Of a DNA stretch of 64,000 nt, positions 8,814 through 16,753 are shown one piece after another. The position numbers and the translations under genes are program-made. How positions within the stretch are numbered: position 1 is the first letter of the stretch; each line of letters begins with the position of its first letter. The notes under the pieces are model-generated. The model made no database searches. It was not told the DNA's origin and was given only the letters and a program-made list of their open reading frames with translations. This DNA is from Constantimarinum furrinae (GTDB taxonomy: Bacteria > Bacteroidota > Bacteroidia > Flavobacteriales > Flavobacteriaceae), in contig NZ_CP052909.1 in NCBI RefSeq assembly GCF_014295415.1, forward strand, positions 1,736,001 to 1,800,000, in the 5' to 3' direction.

Positions 8814-10127
8814 CTATTCCGACTTTTTATATTCTTTACCATTCTTAAAAACAGTCACTACACTTCGAATATTTTCAATGTTTTCTAAAGGGTTTTTGGA
8901 TAAGACAACTAAATTTGCCGTCTTACCTTCTTCAATGCTTCCATGGGTAGATTCAATTCCAATGGCCAATGCACCATGAAAGGTTGCAGCCTCAATTACT
9001 TTTGCTTCTGACAGAATTCCGTCGTTTACTAAGGCTTCGATCTCATCGAACAAACTCGGAAATGGCGATTCTGGATCATTATGTATATCAGTTCCGGTGC
9101 TAAACGATACGCCCATTTTACTGGCTTCCACAAGGAATTTTTTATATAAATTTCTTTTCTCAGAACTTTTTATGTTATAAGTAGCGTCCCAAATGGTTTG
9201 TCTTTTAATCATTTCCTCATAAAGTAAAGCCACTTGAGGGTCATCGGCATTTAATAGTGACAAATCTTGTGGAAAAATTGCATTTCTCGCTTCTTGGAAG
9301 GACGTATGTGTAAAAGGGACCTTTAAAGAAGGGTCAACATCTGGATCTTGCCAAATTGCTCCCCAAACATGAGAAACCACGTCCACATTTGCCTTCACTA
9401 CATCTAATGGTCGGTCCGGAAAGACCGTCAAATGACTCCATGACTTTAATCCTTGTTTATGAGCTTCTTCTGAAAGTTGTGCTATTACTTTAGCATCAAC
9501 ACCGGCATAAATCTTAATGCCAGTGGCTCCAGTTCCCTTGGCTCTCGCTATGCTTCGTATTATATCCATTCCAGGATAGGCTTCTTGAAACCATGAAACC
9601 TTTTCGTTGGTAGTACCAAGGGATTGTTTCTTCTGCCTGAGATCTTTTTTAACCATATCAGGACTTCCGTAATTAACAGAATAATAGATATCAGGACCGG
9701 GGATTTTACCAATTGCGATCAGTCTATTTTCATAAGCAATTAGTCGGGCATCTCCGCTCATTTCACGAACTGAAGTTACACCGTTATAGAGCCATTTGCG
9801 AAATTCTTGGTGGGTTCTGTCGGATGATTCATGGATTCCCAACTGTCCTAGATGTACATGGCTATCGATAAGACCCGGAATCACGAATTTGCCTGATAGA
9901 TTATAAACTTGTATGGAGTCCGCATACGAGTGGTTTTCACTTTTTCGTAAGCTTGAAATTTTTGAGCCTTTAATAAGGATATCCATATTTGGCATAAAAT
10001 TATTTCTACCATCAATAATTGTCACATTTCTAAGAATAATTAAATCATTGGAAACAGATTGCGAATTAGTTTCATGCAAAAAATTAAGGCATAAAACAAT
10101 GAATAAATAAAATTTCGTTTTTTTCAT
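8814..10127 (-). CDS. secreted amidohydrolase, imidazolonepropionase-like
   Basis: This 437-residue protein has a signal peptide (about 22 residues), then an amidohydrolase with a composite beta-sandwich and TIM barrel. Metal-site motifs are visible: HxH in PGLIDSHVHLGQ, the barrel lysine in GIKIYAG, histidines in KSWSHLTVF and VVSHVWGA, and the late aspartate in STGTDIHND. The C-terminal strand VVLSKNPLENIENI closes the sandwich. Such proteins hydrolyse cyclic amides, dipeptides or related compounds. Substrate is unknown. It is the single gene of cassette 38. Confidence 0.85.
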   Translation of the reverse strand: MKKTKFYLFIVLCLNFLHETNSQSVSNDLIILRNVTIIDGRNNFMPNMDILIKGSKISSLRKSENHSYADSIQVYNLSGKFVIPGLIDSHVHLGQLGIHESSDRTHQEFRKWLYNGVTSVREMSGDARLIAYENRLIAIGKIPGPDIYYSVNYGSPDMVKKDLRQKKQSLGTTNEKVSWFQEAYPGMDIIRSIARAKGTGATGIKIYAGVDAKVIAQLSEEAHKQGLKSWSHLTVFPDRPLDVVKANVDVVSHVWGAIWQDPDVDPSLKVPFTHTSFQEARNAIFPQDLSLLNADDPQVALLYEEMIKRQTIWDATYNIKSSEKRNLYKKFLVEASKMGVSFSTGTDIHNDPESPFPSLFDEIEALVNDGILSEAKVIEAATFHGALAIGIESTHGSIEEGKTANLVVLSKNPLENIENIRSVVTVFKNGKEYKKSE

Positions 10128-10147
10128 CGCCTGTGGTTTTTAGAATG

Positions 10148-10353
10148 TGTGTCAACGGTCAAGGTTATGGTACGGTGCGCCTGCGGCATCTTCGGCCAGA
10201 AAACCTACCAAAGTCTTTCGCGTGGCAGCGTACGTTTCGGAGCAAGGCAAAGCCGATTGTTTGTTTTTTTTGGTTAGTTAAAAATAGTCTTTTTTGTAAG
10301 AAATACAATTCTATTAACCAACTAAGAGCTGTATTATATGCGGTGTTGGCGTT
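10148..10353 (-). repeat. attC-like site 37, divergent
   Basis: Left end TGTCAACGGTCAAGGTTATGG, right end GTATTATATGCGGTGTTGGCGTT. The right arm GTTGGCGTT pairs exactly with AACGCCAAC of site 36 across cassette 37. Internal hairpins are degenerate. Confidence 0.75.
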
Positions 10354-10356
10354 TCG

Positions 10357-10851
10357 TTAATTCGATTGTCTCGGCCATGCTTGACTTATCATATGATCTG
10401 TAATTAGCCAAACATCATTGAATTTTTGATAGATGCGTAAGTGATTAATGACTCTGTCATCCATTTTAGATCCATCAGGCCATTTTTGATTTTTCCTAAT
10501 ATTTTGTGATCTTACTGTTGCAGTTTTATCGTTTATAAAGTTTATTTCGTTTTGACCATAATTATTCTCACCAGACATAACAAAATCCATGTTGAAGATT
10601 CGGTTAAGCAATTCTTTCAACTCCTCTTTAGATTGAACTCTTGCTCCGAAAGCATTGGTCCAATCAGTTGAGTCAGAATAATGTTTAATAGCTAAATTCA
10701 AATCTTTCGTTTCCCACGCAATATCCCAATCCTTTATAGTTTTATTTATTTCTTTTAAATCTGAACTGTAATCAATTGTTAATTCAGTTTTCTCTGAATC
10801 ACAACTTACAATGGAAAATAAGATACAAAGTGTAAATACTAATTTTTTCAT
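10357..10851 (-). CDS. lipoprotein with SnoaL/DUF4440-like (NTF2) fold
   Basis: This 164-residue protein has a signal peptide with lipobox (FSIVSC, Cys about 18). The mature part fits the NTF2-like/SnoaL family: a helix with AWETKDLNLAIKHYSDSTDW, then KEELKELLNRIF, and a strand-rich C-terminus with WLITDHMISQ. The fold is often a binding or enzyme-accessory domain and no catalytic residues can be named. The fold assignment is moderate. It is the single gene of cassette 37. Confidence 0.65.
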   Translation of the reverse strand: MKKLVFTLCILFSIVSCDSEKTELTIDYSSDLKEINKTIKDWDIAWETKDLNLAIKHYSDSTDWTNAFGARVQSKEELKELLNRIFNMDFVMSGENNYGQNEINFINDKTATVRSQNIRKNQKWPDGSKMDDRVINHLRIYQKFNDVWLITDHMISQAWPRQSN

Positions 10852-10867
10852 GAATTATATATTAATG

Positions 10868-11094
10868 AACGCCAACGGTTTCGTATAATGCTCGTGTGGC
10901 GGTCTGCGGCGCTGAATTGGCGTGCCAACAAAACGCGTTAGCGTTTGTTGAAAGCTTCGCTCTGCGAAGCGTGCGATTTAGCAGCATCGGATGCGCCGTT
11001 TGTTTGTTTTTTCGGAAGTTAAGATAATACTTTTGAAGGAAAGCGAATCAACTTACTTAGCGGCAGCTCTTAGCGATAGCCGTTGTTTGCTAAC
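10868..11094 (-). repeat. attC-like site 36, hybrid (C left, A right)
   Basis: The left L-box is the C type (TTTCGTATAATGC) but the body and right end are A type (GTTTGTTTTTTCGG, GCGATAGCC), so the L-box arms do not pair. The right arm GTTTGCTAAC pairs exactly with GTTAGCAAAC of site 35. Confidence 0.85.
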
Positions 11095-11096
11095 GT

Positions 11097-11624
11097 TCAT
11101 GTCCTAGGTTTAAATTTAAAAGGTAAATTATACCCTGAGCCGCTACATTTGAAACATCTTCCATTTTCTACATGTTTATATTCTTTTAAATATCCTTTTC
11201 CAACACATCTATCACAAGGACCAAATTCCAACATATTCAGCTTGTTTTGATCCCAAACGGGAATTTTATTATTGTCGTGTATTTCTTGATGACATTCTCT
11301 ACAAACACATATTAATGCTATGTCATCATATTCCCAAGGGAAATTATTTAAAATATAGTAATTATGGTGGACTTCGAGATTGATTGGTTCTTTAGATCTA
11401 ATAAGACTTTCATTTTCTTGTGGTTCAATCTTATTCAATTCAAAATACATTGCTTTGCCCCCAGACCACATTTTAAAAGTTCTTTTCCTTTTACAGTTAG
11501 AACATTTAAATTCATCTCGTTTAAATATTTCTTGTCTTTTTTCTTTCCATTCTTGACAACATAGCAAATCATTATACGTAATTTCTGCGTTTGACTTGTT
11601 TATTTCAAGCTCTTTCAAGTTCAT
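11097..11624 (-). CDS. HNH-type nuclease with CxxCxGxG zinc motif
   Basis: This 175-residue protein has an HNH-like core with metal-binding CxxC (C41-C44), an HH pair (VHHNYY, residues 86-87), an intervening Asn, and CREC-H (C108-C111-H112) with H116. The C-terminal third carries two CxxCxGxG motifs (C137-C140 and C157-C160), the pattern of the DnaJ zinc finger. That is an unusual fusion. HNH proteins cut or nick DNA, so a defence or mobile role is possible. The stop lies inside the site 36 arm. It is the single gene of cassette 36. Confidence 0.7.
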   Translation of the reverse strand: MNLKELEINKSNAEITYNDLLCCQEWKEKRQEIFKRDEFKCSNCKRKRTFKMWSGGKAMYFELNKIEPQENESLIRSKEPINLEVHHNYYILNNFPWEYDDIALICVCRECHQEIHDNNKIPVWDQNKLNMLEFGPCDRCVGKGYLKEYKHVENGRCFKCSGSGYNLPFKFKPRT

Positions 11625-11641
11625 TTATTTTTTTTTTGAAT

Positions 11642-11782
11642 GTTAGCAAACGGTCTCGACTAAGAAACGTAGAGCATTACGGAGCGATTAGCAGTCCACC
11701 GAACCAGACGTTTGTTAAATAGACAAACCTTTCGGAAACCCTTATCCGCCCTATTTTTTTAGCCAAGGTTAGCCTTAGTTTT
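11642..11782 (-). repeat. attC-like site 35, short and decayed
   Basis: The left end GTTAGCAAACGGTCTCG is good. The body is only about 140 bp and lacks the usual h1/h2. The right end (GCCAAGGTTAGCCTTAG) is degenerate and its arm no longer matches ATGCCAAC of site 34. The left end resembles the short site 7. Confidence 0.6.
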
Positions 11783-12826
11783 CTATTCAAACAATATTTT
11801 TTCAATCCCATCCCAAATGGGTTGACGGGTTCTAAGATGATTGTTGATTAGTATGATTACTTTAATGTTTTGGATTTTGTACCAAGCAATTTGACTTTCA
11901 AAATTACGTAAACCACCCCCTCGCGCCAACACTTTTCCAATATCTGGTCTGTCAATTATGTGAAACCCGTAGGCCTCTCCTTCCATTTGTTCAGAATACA
12001 TTTTTTGCAAATAGGCACTTCCCAGTAATTTATTGTTGTCAAGACCATTTAGAAATTTATTTAAATCGGTCACATTGGTGATTATCCCACTTGGACCTCT
12101 GTCTCCCCAAACGTATTCTGGGGTTTTATACAGTTCTAGTGAATCAATTGTATTTCCAGCATATCCATTGGCTACATTTTGCAGTGAATCTTCAAAGCCG
12201 AAGGTTGTATTGGTCAAGTTTAAGGGCTTAAAAATATTTTCACTCAAATAATCTTCATATGGCATTTGGCTTACTTCTTCTATTATAGCTGCGAGTAAGG
12301 TATATCCTGCATTCGTATATCTGTATTTTTCTCCAGGAATTGATTCAACTGGGGCATTTTTCACGCTTTGCACAAAGCCCGTTCTTGTATTATAATCAAG
12401 TTCAAATCCTCTTGGGACTAATCCACCAGTATGTAGCAATAGATGGTTTATTGTTGCCTGATTCTTTGGAGTATTGAAATTCCCAAGATGTTTGTCAATT
12501 TTATCGTTCAAAGAAAGTTTACCTCTTTCAGCCAATTGAAGGATTGAAACAACGGTAAACAATTTGGTAACCGAAGCAATCTCAAACTTTGTGTTTTCAG
12601 TATTGTGATTATTATGTTCTCTGTCCGCCAGTCCGTAACCTTTAGCAAACATTACATTATCATTTTCACTTATTAAAACACTACCTGAAAATCCATATTC
12701 AACTTTTTCTGTAAGCAGCCAATCAATATCTCTTAGCTTTTCTTCATCCACGAGATTTTGTGCTAGGGATTTGCAATGGCAAAAAAGAATTGTGATGTAA
12801 AGTATAAATTTAGGAAATGTTTTCAA
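11783..12826 (-). CDS. secreted serine hydrolase, class C beta-lactamase family
   Basis: This 347-residue protein has a signal peptide (hydrophobic stretch ending SLAQ). It shows the catalytic SxxK motif in EIASVTKLFT, the second motif YxN in YRYTNAGYT, and a third-motif region ARGGGLRNF. GSVLISENDNVMFAKGYGLAD is the conserved N-terminal strand pair of the family. Members include esterases, D-aminopeptidases and DD-peptidases, so it should not be called a resistance gene from sequence alone. It is the single gene of cassette 35. Confidence 0.85.
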   Translation of the reverse strand: MKTFPKFILYITILFCHCKSLAQNLVDEEKLRDIDWLLTEKVEYGFSGSVLISENDNVMFAKGYGLADREHNNHNTENTKFEIASVTKLFTVVSILQLAERGKLSLNDKIDKHLGNFNTPKNQATINHLLLHTGGLVPRGFELDYNTRTGFVQSVKNAPVESIPGEKYRYTNAGYTLLAAIIEEVSQMPYEDYLSENIFKPLNLTNTTFGFEDSLQNVANGYAGNTIDSLELYKTPEYVWGDRGPSGIITNVTDLNKFLNGLDNNKLLGSAYLQKMYSEQMEGEAYGFHIIDRPDIGKVLARGGGLRNFESQIAWYKIQNIKVIILINNHLRTRQPIWDGIEKILFE

Positions 12827-12846
12827 TTTAGTATTTTTTCAAATGA

Positions 12847-13103
12847 ATGCCAACGGTCCTGGCTATCGCTTGGTGCGGTTTGCGGCGCTGGCTCGGCGTG
12901 TCAAAAATTTGCGTTAGCAAATGTTGGCAGCATCGTTTTGCGATGCGTGCGATTCAGAGCCCTGTCTCCGGTGAGCTCTTTTGAGCGATAGGAAGACATG
13001 CAAGCCGCGTTCGAGTTTGGTCAGAGGTGAAGATAGTAAATTGTGGGAAATCTATTGGAAATAACCCTCGAACTAGCCATACGCATTATACGTTGTTGTG
13101 CTT
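12847..13103 (-). repeat. attC-like site 34, hybrid (A left, C right)
   Basis: Left TCCTGGCTATCGC (A type), right CATACGCATTATACG (C type), so the L-box arms do not pair. h1 ATTTGCGTTAGCAAAT and h2 GCATCGTTTTGCGATGC are intact. The right arm GTTGTGCTT pairs with AAGCACAAC of site 33. Confidence 0.85.
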
Positions 13104-13106
13104 TCG

Positions 13107-13874
13107 TTATTTTTTCACTTCCTTATTTATTAAATCAATAATTTTCTCATTTTTCTCTTTTATATTCAATAGTTGGCTATTCCAACCCTTGAAATACATA
13201 GCTGCAAATGCAAATCCATTTTTTTGTGTTTGGTCATTCAACATTTCCTTAAAGTCATTCTCAGTCAAATTTCCCAAATTTCCATTCTGTCCGTTTGATT
13301 TTTGAAAGAAATAATTATTAGATAACGAATAAATGTCAGTCATTCGGTATGATGGTTCGTACAAGGTTATTTCTGCGTCATACCGGAAATGATCTTCTGA
13401 ATATTTGAGCTTTTTATAAAGTTGGTTAACTGTAAGCAAACCGTTTTTTATAGAATCATTAGAAATAATTTCAAAATTTCCAGAGTTCATTAACTCTTGA
13501 AATGTATTATCTATTTGATAAAACCGTTGCCAAGTATATACATCAATTGTATGTTTGTTAAATTCATTCCAATCTGATATAGGTTTTCCATTATAATGTT
13601 CAAGAACACTATTTGCAGCATTTGCACGTTGATTTCGAGAGGAAATATATTGGTCAATTTCTGAATTAGTCAATTCTAAATCACTCTTAATATTGGTCAA
13701 ATAAGACACTTCTTTATTTCTTGTTTTTCTTGCTTCATTCCAATTGTTTATCGAAAGAGCAATTAAAATCCCAATAACAACAAGTATAATTTCTCCAATG
13801 GCGTATTTAAAATACTTTCCAGTCTTGCCTTCTGCAAGTAAATTTTGTCTAATTTTTCTAAAGAATTTTATCAT
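13107..13874 (-). CDS. DUF6090-type membrane protein
   Basis: This 255-residue protein begins MIKFFRKIRQNLLAEGKTGKY, followed by a membrane helix at about residues 26-46 (GEIILVVIGILIALSINNWN) and a long polar helical domain. The N-terminal GKTGKY segment matches the copy at 349. It shares its leader motif and arms with cassette 39. The role is unknown. The recurrence of this family within one array suggests either useful cargo or a cassette that duplicates easily. Confidence 0.8.
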   Translation of the reverse strand: MIKFFRKIRQNLLAEGKTGKYFKYAIGEIILVVIGILIALSINNWNEARKTRNKEVSYLTNIKSDLELTNSEIDQYISSRNQRANAANSVLEHYNGKPISDWNEFNKHTIDVYTWQRFYQIDNTFQELMNSGNFEIISNDSIKNGLLTVNQLYKKLKYSEDHFRYDAEITLYEPSYRMTDIYSLSNNYFFQKSNGQNGNLGNLTENDFKEMLNDQTQKNGFAFAAMYFKGWNSQLLNIKEKNEKIIDLINKEVKK

Positions 13875-13931
13875 TAGAAGTTAGTTTCTCTAAAGATATG
13901 ATTTTAATTGAATTAGGTAGTTAAAATAATG

Positions 13932-14154
13932 AAGCACAACGGTTTCGTATAATGCTCGTGTGGCGGTTTGGCGGCTGGCTCGGCGTGTCAAAAATTTGCG
14001 ATAGCAAATGTTGGCAGCATCGCTTTGCGATGCGTGCGATTCAGCAGCTATGGATTAGCCGCAATCGAGTTTTGTCGGAATTAAAAGTAGTTAATTAAGC
14101 GTAGGAATACTAATTCATTTAGAAACTAACCATTGTCGTTATACGTTGTTGGCA
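13932..14154 (-). repeat. attC-like site 33, C class
   Basis: Left CGGTTTCGTATAATGC. The right half is altered (CATTGTCGTTATACG), so the L-box pairs only in part. h1 ATTTGCGATAGCAAAT, h2 GCATCGCTTTGCGATGC. The right arm GTTGGCA pairs with TGCCAAC of site 32. Confidence 0.85.
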
Positions 14155-14175
14155 GTTGCCTTTTTCAGTTTAATA

Positions 14176-15057
14176 TTATTCTTCGATACTCAAAAACTTC
14201 TTCGCATTCTTATAGAATATCATTTCCTTTTCTTCTTTCGTTAAAAAGTCTAAATCGTTTAAAAAGTCAATCGAATTTGTAATTGCATCTGGCCAAACCA
14301 TTTGGTCAGAACCGAACATTACTCTATCAAGAAATCCGTATTCTTTTGCTGATTGCAAAAATTTTACAGCAAAGTCTTTGGTCATAGGATGCAACCACAT
14401 TTCTACTCCTAAATCTGTATGAAGATTTGGATATCCATCCATCATTCTCAAAGTGTTTTCATAGAAGTTTTCTCCAGCGTGCATTAGATATAATTTCAAC
14501 TTGGGGAATTTCACCAAAACATCTTCAATCAAAAAAGGATCTCCAAGACTAATTCTGTAATTTGGCCATCCAAACTGTTGTGCATTTGGGAAACTTCCTC
14601 CTGAATGATATCCAACAGGAACTCCATATTTTTCGCAAACAGCTAAATATGGTTGATAAATTGGGTCAGCAAGTGTTTTACCTTTGTAAACAGCCATTAC
14701 TTCTCCGAAAACTTTTATTTTTCCAGATTTTATATAATCTTCAAATTTATCTATAGGTATTAGCCCTTCCTCATAATCTTGATATGCAGGAATAAATCTT
14801 TTGTCCGTTTTGGTATAGAGTTCTATACTTTCGATTGAGCCACAAACTACTGCATATACAATGTTATGCTCATTCATTTTTTGAATAGTTTGCTCTAATG
14901 TTTCTTTAGCTGACTTACTTGATTCAAGTCCATTTCGTGCTGTTCCGACCCAAAAGTCTTTATCTGTATAGCTATGCATATGCATGTCTATTATTTGTCC
15001 ATAAGAGATATTAATTTTAATTGTTAGTAATGTAAAAATCAATATTATTTTTCTCAT
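14176..15057 (-). CDS. secreted amidohydrolase-family metal-dependent hydrolase
   Basis: I start this at 15,057 because the following residues form a signal peptide (MRKIILIFTLLTIKINISYG). The longer frame to 15,105 would begin inside site 32. The 293-residue product is an Amidohydro_2-type TIM barrel, with HxH in IIDMHMHSY, histidines in PVGYHSGG and YLMHAGEN, and a late aspartate in VMFGSDQMVWP. Relatives include decarboxylases and lactonases of aromatic or sugar acids. Substrate is unknown. It is the single gene of cassette 33. Confidence 0.8.
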   Translation of the reverse strand: MRKIILIFTLLTIKINISYGQIIDMHMHSYTDKDFWVGTARNGLESSKSAKETLEQTIQKMNEHNIVYAVVCGSIESIELYTKTDKRFIPAYQDYEEGLIPIDKFEDYIKSGKIKVFGEVMAVYKGKTLADPIYQPYLAVCEKYGVPVGYHSGGSFPNAQQFGWPNYRISLGDPFLIEDVLVKFPKLKLYLMHAGENFYENTLRMMDGYPNLHTDLGVEMWLHPMTKDFAVKFLQSAKEYGFLDRVMFGSDQMVWPDAITNSIDFLNDLDFLTKEEKEMIFYKNAKKFLSIEE

Positions 15058-15099
15058 TTGAATCTCTTTTTTCTGATGGACGATAGTTTTTTTGGTTAT

Positions 15100-15320
15100 T
15101 GCCAACGGTCCTGGCTATCTTTTCGGCGGGGCTGGCGGCGTGCGCGGGCTGTGCCAAACCGCGCCAGTGGCGTGGGTGGAAGCTTCGCCTGCGAAGCGTG
15201 CGATTCAGCCGCATCGGATGAGCCGCTTCTGAGATTTATCAGAACCTATTTTGTTGATTTAAATGTATGAATTTTAAATTAGTTCAGAGGTACCGCTGAA
15301 TGATAGCCGTTGTTGGCAAC
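15100..15320 (-). repeat. attC-like site 32, B class
   Basis: Left GGCTATCTTTTCGGCGGGG, h1 CCGCGCCAGTGGCGTGG, h2 GCTTCGCCTGCGAAGC, right GATAGCCGTTG. The right arm GTTGGCAAC pairs with GTTGCCAAC of site 31. Confidence 0.9.
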
Positions 15321-15334
15321 TGGCTTTCTACATT

Positions 15335-15685
15335 TTATTTTCGACCTTGATTGTTTTGTGCAAATGTAATTCGGTTATTTTCCGGATCGAAAATTGTAGC
15401 TGTATTTGCTACATCAGATTTTGTTTGTTGCTCTATTTTAATATTCTTTTCTTCAAGTTCGTTTTTAACCTTTTCTAAATCGTCAACCATTAATGTAATT
15501 GATGAACTGCCTGCTCTATGATTATCTTGAACCAATTGAAATACTCCTCCGTTGGGAAAATTCCACTCATAAAGGTTATCCATTGGATGATAGTCCGATT
15601 TTCTGTCGAAAAGTTTTGCATACCATTCTGATGCCTTCTCGATATCTGATGTCATCATACCAGCGTATACGTTTTCAATTTTCAT
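15335..15685 (-). CDS. VOC-family protein (glyoxalase/bleomycin-resistance fold)
   Basis: This 116-residue single-domain VOC protein opens with KIENVYAGMMTSDIEKASEWYAKLF. It has GGVFQLVQD in the middle and ITLMVDDLEKVKNELEEKNI before the C-terminal strand ATIFDPENNRITFAQ. It lacks a clear C-terminal glutamate metal ligand, so it may bind a ligand rather than catalyse. It is the only gene of cassette 32 and differs from the VOC gene in cassette 43 in length and sequence. Confidence 0.8.
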   Translation of the reverse strand: MKIENVYAGMMTSDIEKASEWYAKLFDRKSDYHPMDNLYEWNFPNGGVFQLVQDNHRAGSSSITLMVDDLEKVKNELEEKNIKIEQQTKSDVANTATIFDPENNRITFAQNNQGRK

Positions 15686-15729
15686 ACTATTCTGAGATTT
15701 CCAATTTATTCATGTCATTGACATAGCTT

Positions 15730-15952
15730 GTTGCCAACGGTCCTGGCTATCGCTTGGTGCGGTCTGCGGCGCTGAGTCGGCGTGCCAACAAAACGCGCTA
15801 GCGTTTGTGGGAAGCTTCGCTCAGCGAAGCGTGCGATTCAGCAGTATCGGATGCGCCGTTTGTTTGTTTTTTCGGAAGTTAAGATAATACTTTTGAAGGA
15901 AAGCGAATCAATTTACTCAACAGCAGCACTTGGCGATAGCCGTTGTTGTGCG
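15730..15952 (-). repeat. attC-like site 31, A class
   Basis: Left GGTCCTGGCTATCGC, h1 AAACGCGCTAGCGTTT, h2 GCTTCGCTCAGCGAAGC, right GGCGATAGCC. The right arm GTTGTGCG pairs with CGCACAAC of site 30. Confidence 0.9.
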
Positions 15953-15969
15953 ATCGTGCCGTTTCAGAT

Positions 15970-16485
15970 TTAATTATTTTCAATCATAATTTCTATTAAG
16001 CTTTTTAGGTCTTCATCCAGCATGCTGATGAGTAAAAGTTTTCCAATTTCTAAATCCCATATCCGATCGGAATATGGATTGACAATAAACCGATTATTTT
16101 TTAGATCTTGGAAGCTAGTGGTATCTGATATTAATGTAGAATCTATTTTTATCACCCCTTTGTATACATTTTCAGGGCTAAAATCAAATTTTCCTAATTT
16201 TAAGGATATATTTAACGCATTGACAGTATCGCTATTATTTTCCATATATCCAATAATTCCAATATTATCCCAAACAGCAATATCATTTTTAAGCTTTATG
16301 ATTCTGTTTGGTTCTCCAAAATGTTTTTCTAAGTTCTCTATCTCAATAGGTAATTCTATTTTTTCATTATTCAATGTGAACCCAGTACTATCTATTAAGA
16401 TTTTATTCGATTCAATTTGAGCATTCGCTTGAGCACTAAAAAATAGAGTCATTATGATAAGTAATAAAGTCAATAGTTTTTTCAT
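15970..16485 (-). CDS. secreted hypothetical protein
   Basis: This 171-residue protein has a clear signal peptide (KKLLTLLLIIMTLFFSAQANAQ, cleavage after ANA). The mature part is beta-rich and acidic, with motifs such as LEKHFGEPNRI and VWDNIGIIGYMEN, and resembles periplasmic immunity-like or DUF proteins. I cannot name the family. It is the single gene of cassette 31. Confidence 0.6.
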   Translation of the reverse strand: MKKLLTLLLIIMTLFFSAQANAQIESNKILIDSTGFTLNNEKIELPIEIENLEKHFGEPNRIIKLKNDIAVWDNIGIIGYMENNSDTVNALNISLKLGKFDFSPENVYKGVIKIDSTLISDTTSFQDLKNNRFIVNPYSDRIWDLEIGKLLLISMLDEDLKSLIEIMIENN

Positions 16486-16529
16486 GTTTTAATTTGATTT
16501 TGACTAATGGAAGGTGAATTTAAGCATGA

Positions 16530-16752
16530 CGCACAACGGTTTCGTATAATGCTCGTGTGGCGGTCTGGCGGCTGAATCGGCGCGCCAAAAATTTGCGGTA
16601 GCAAATGTTGGAAGCATCGCTCTGCGATGCGTGCGATTCAGCAGTAGGGATAGCCGCGTTCGAGTTTTTTCGGAAGTTACAATTTTTAATTTATGTGCGA
16701 ATAAAAATTCTCTTGACCAACTAGCTATACGCATTATACATTGTTGGCAAAT
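16530..16752 (-). repeat. attC-like site 30, C class
   Basis: Left CGGTTTCGTATAATGC pairs with right GCATTATACA in the L-box. h1 ATTTGCGGTAGCAAAT, h2 GCATCGCTCTGCGATGC. The right arm GTTGGCAAAT pairs with ATTTGCCAAC of site 29. Confidence 0.9.
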
Positions 16753-16753
16753 G

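Noticed and set aside
11783..12826. Calling the serine hydrolase an antibiotic-resistance beta-lactamase
   Set aside because: The SxxK and YxN motifs are shared by esterases and peptidases of the same fold. Nothing here indicates beta-lactam hydrolysis.
16504..16734. Minus-strand ORFs beginning MLLNRTHRRAMLP or similar inside the repeats (also at 15,017, 24,920, 26,393, 46,201)
   Set aside because: They are translations of the structured sites themselves and change frame and ending with each site. Their apparent similarity reflects the repeat, not a protein family.
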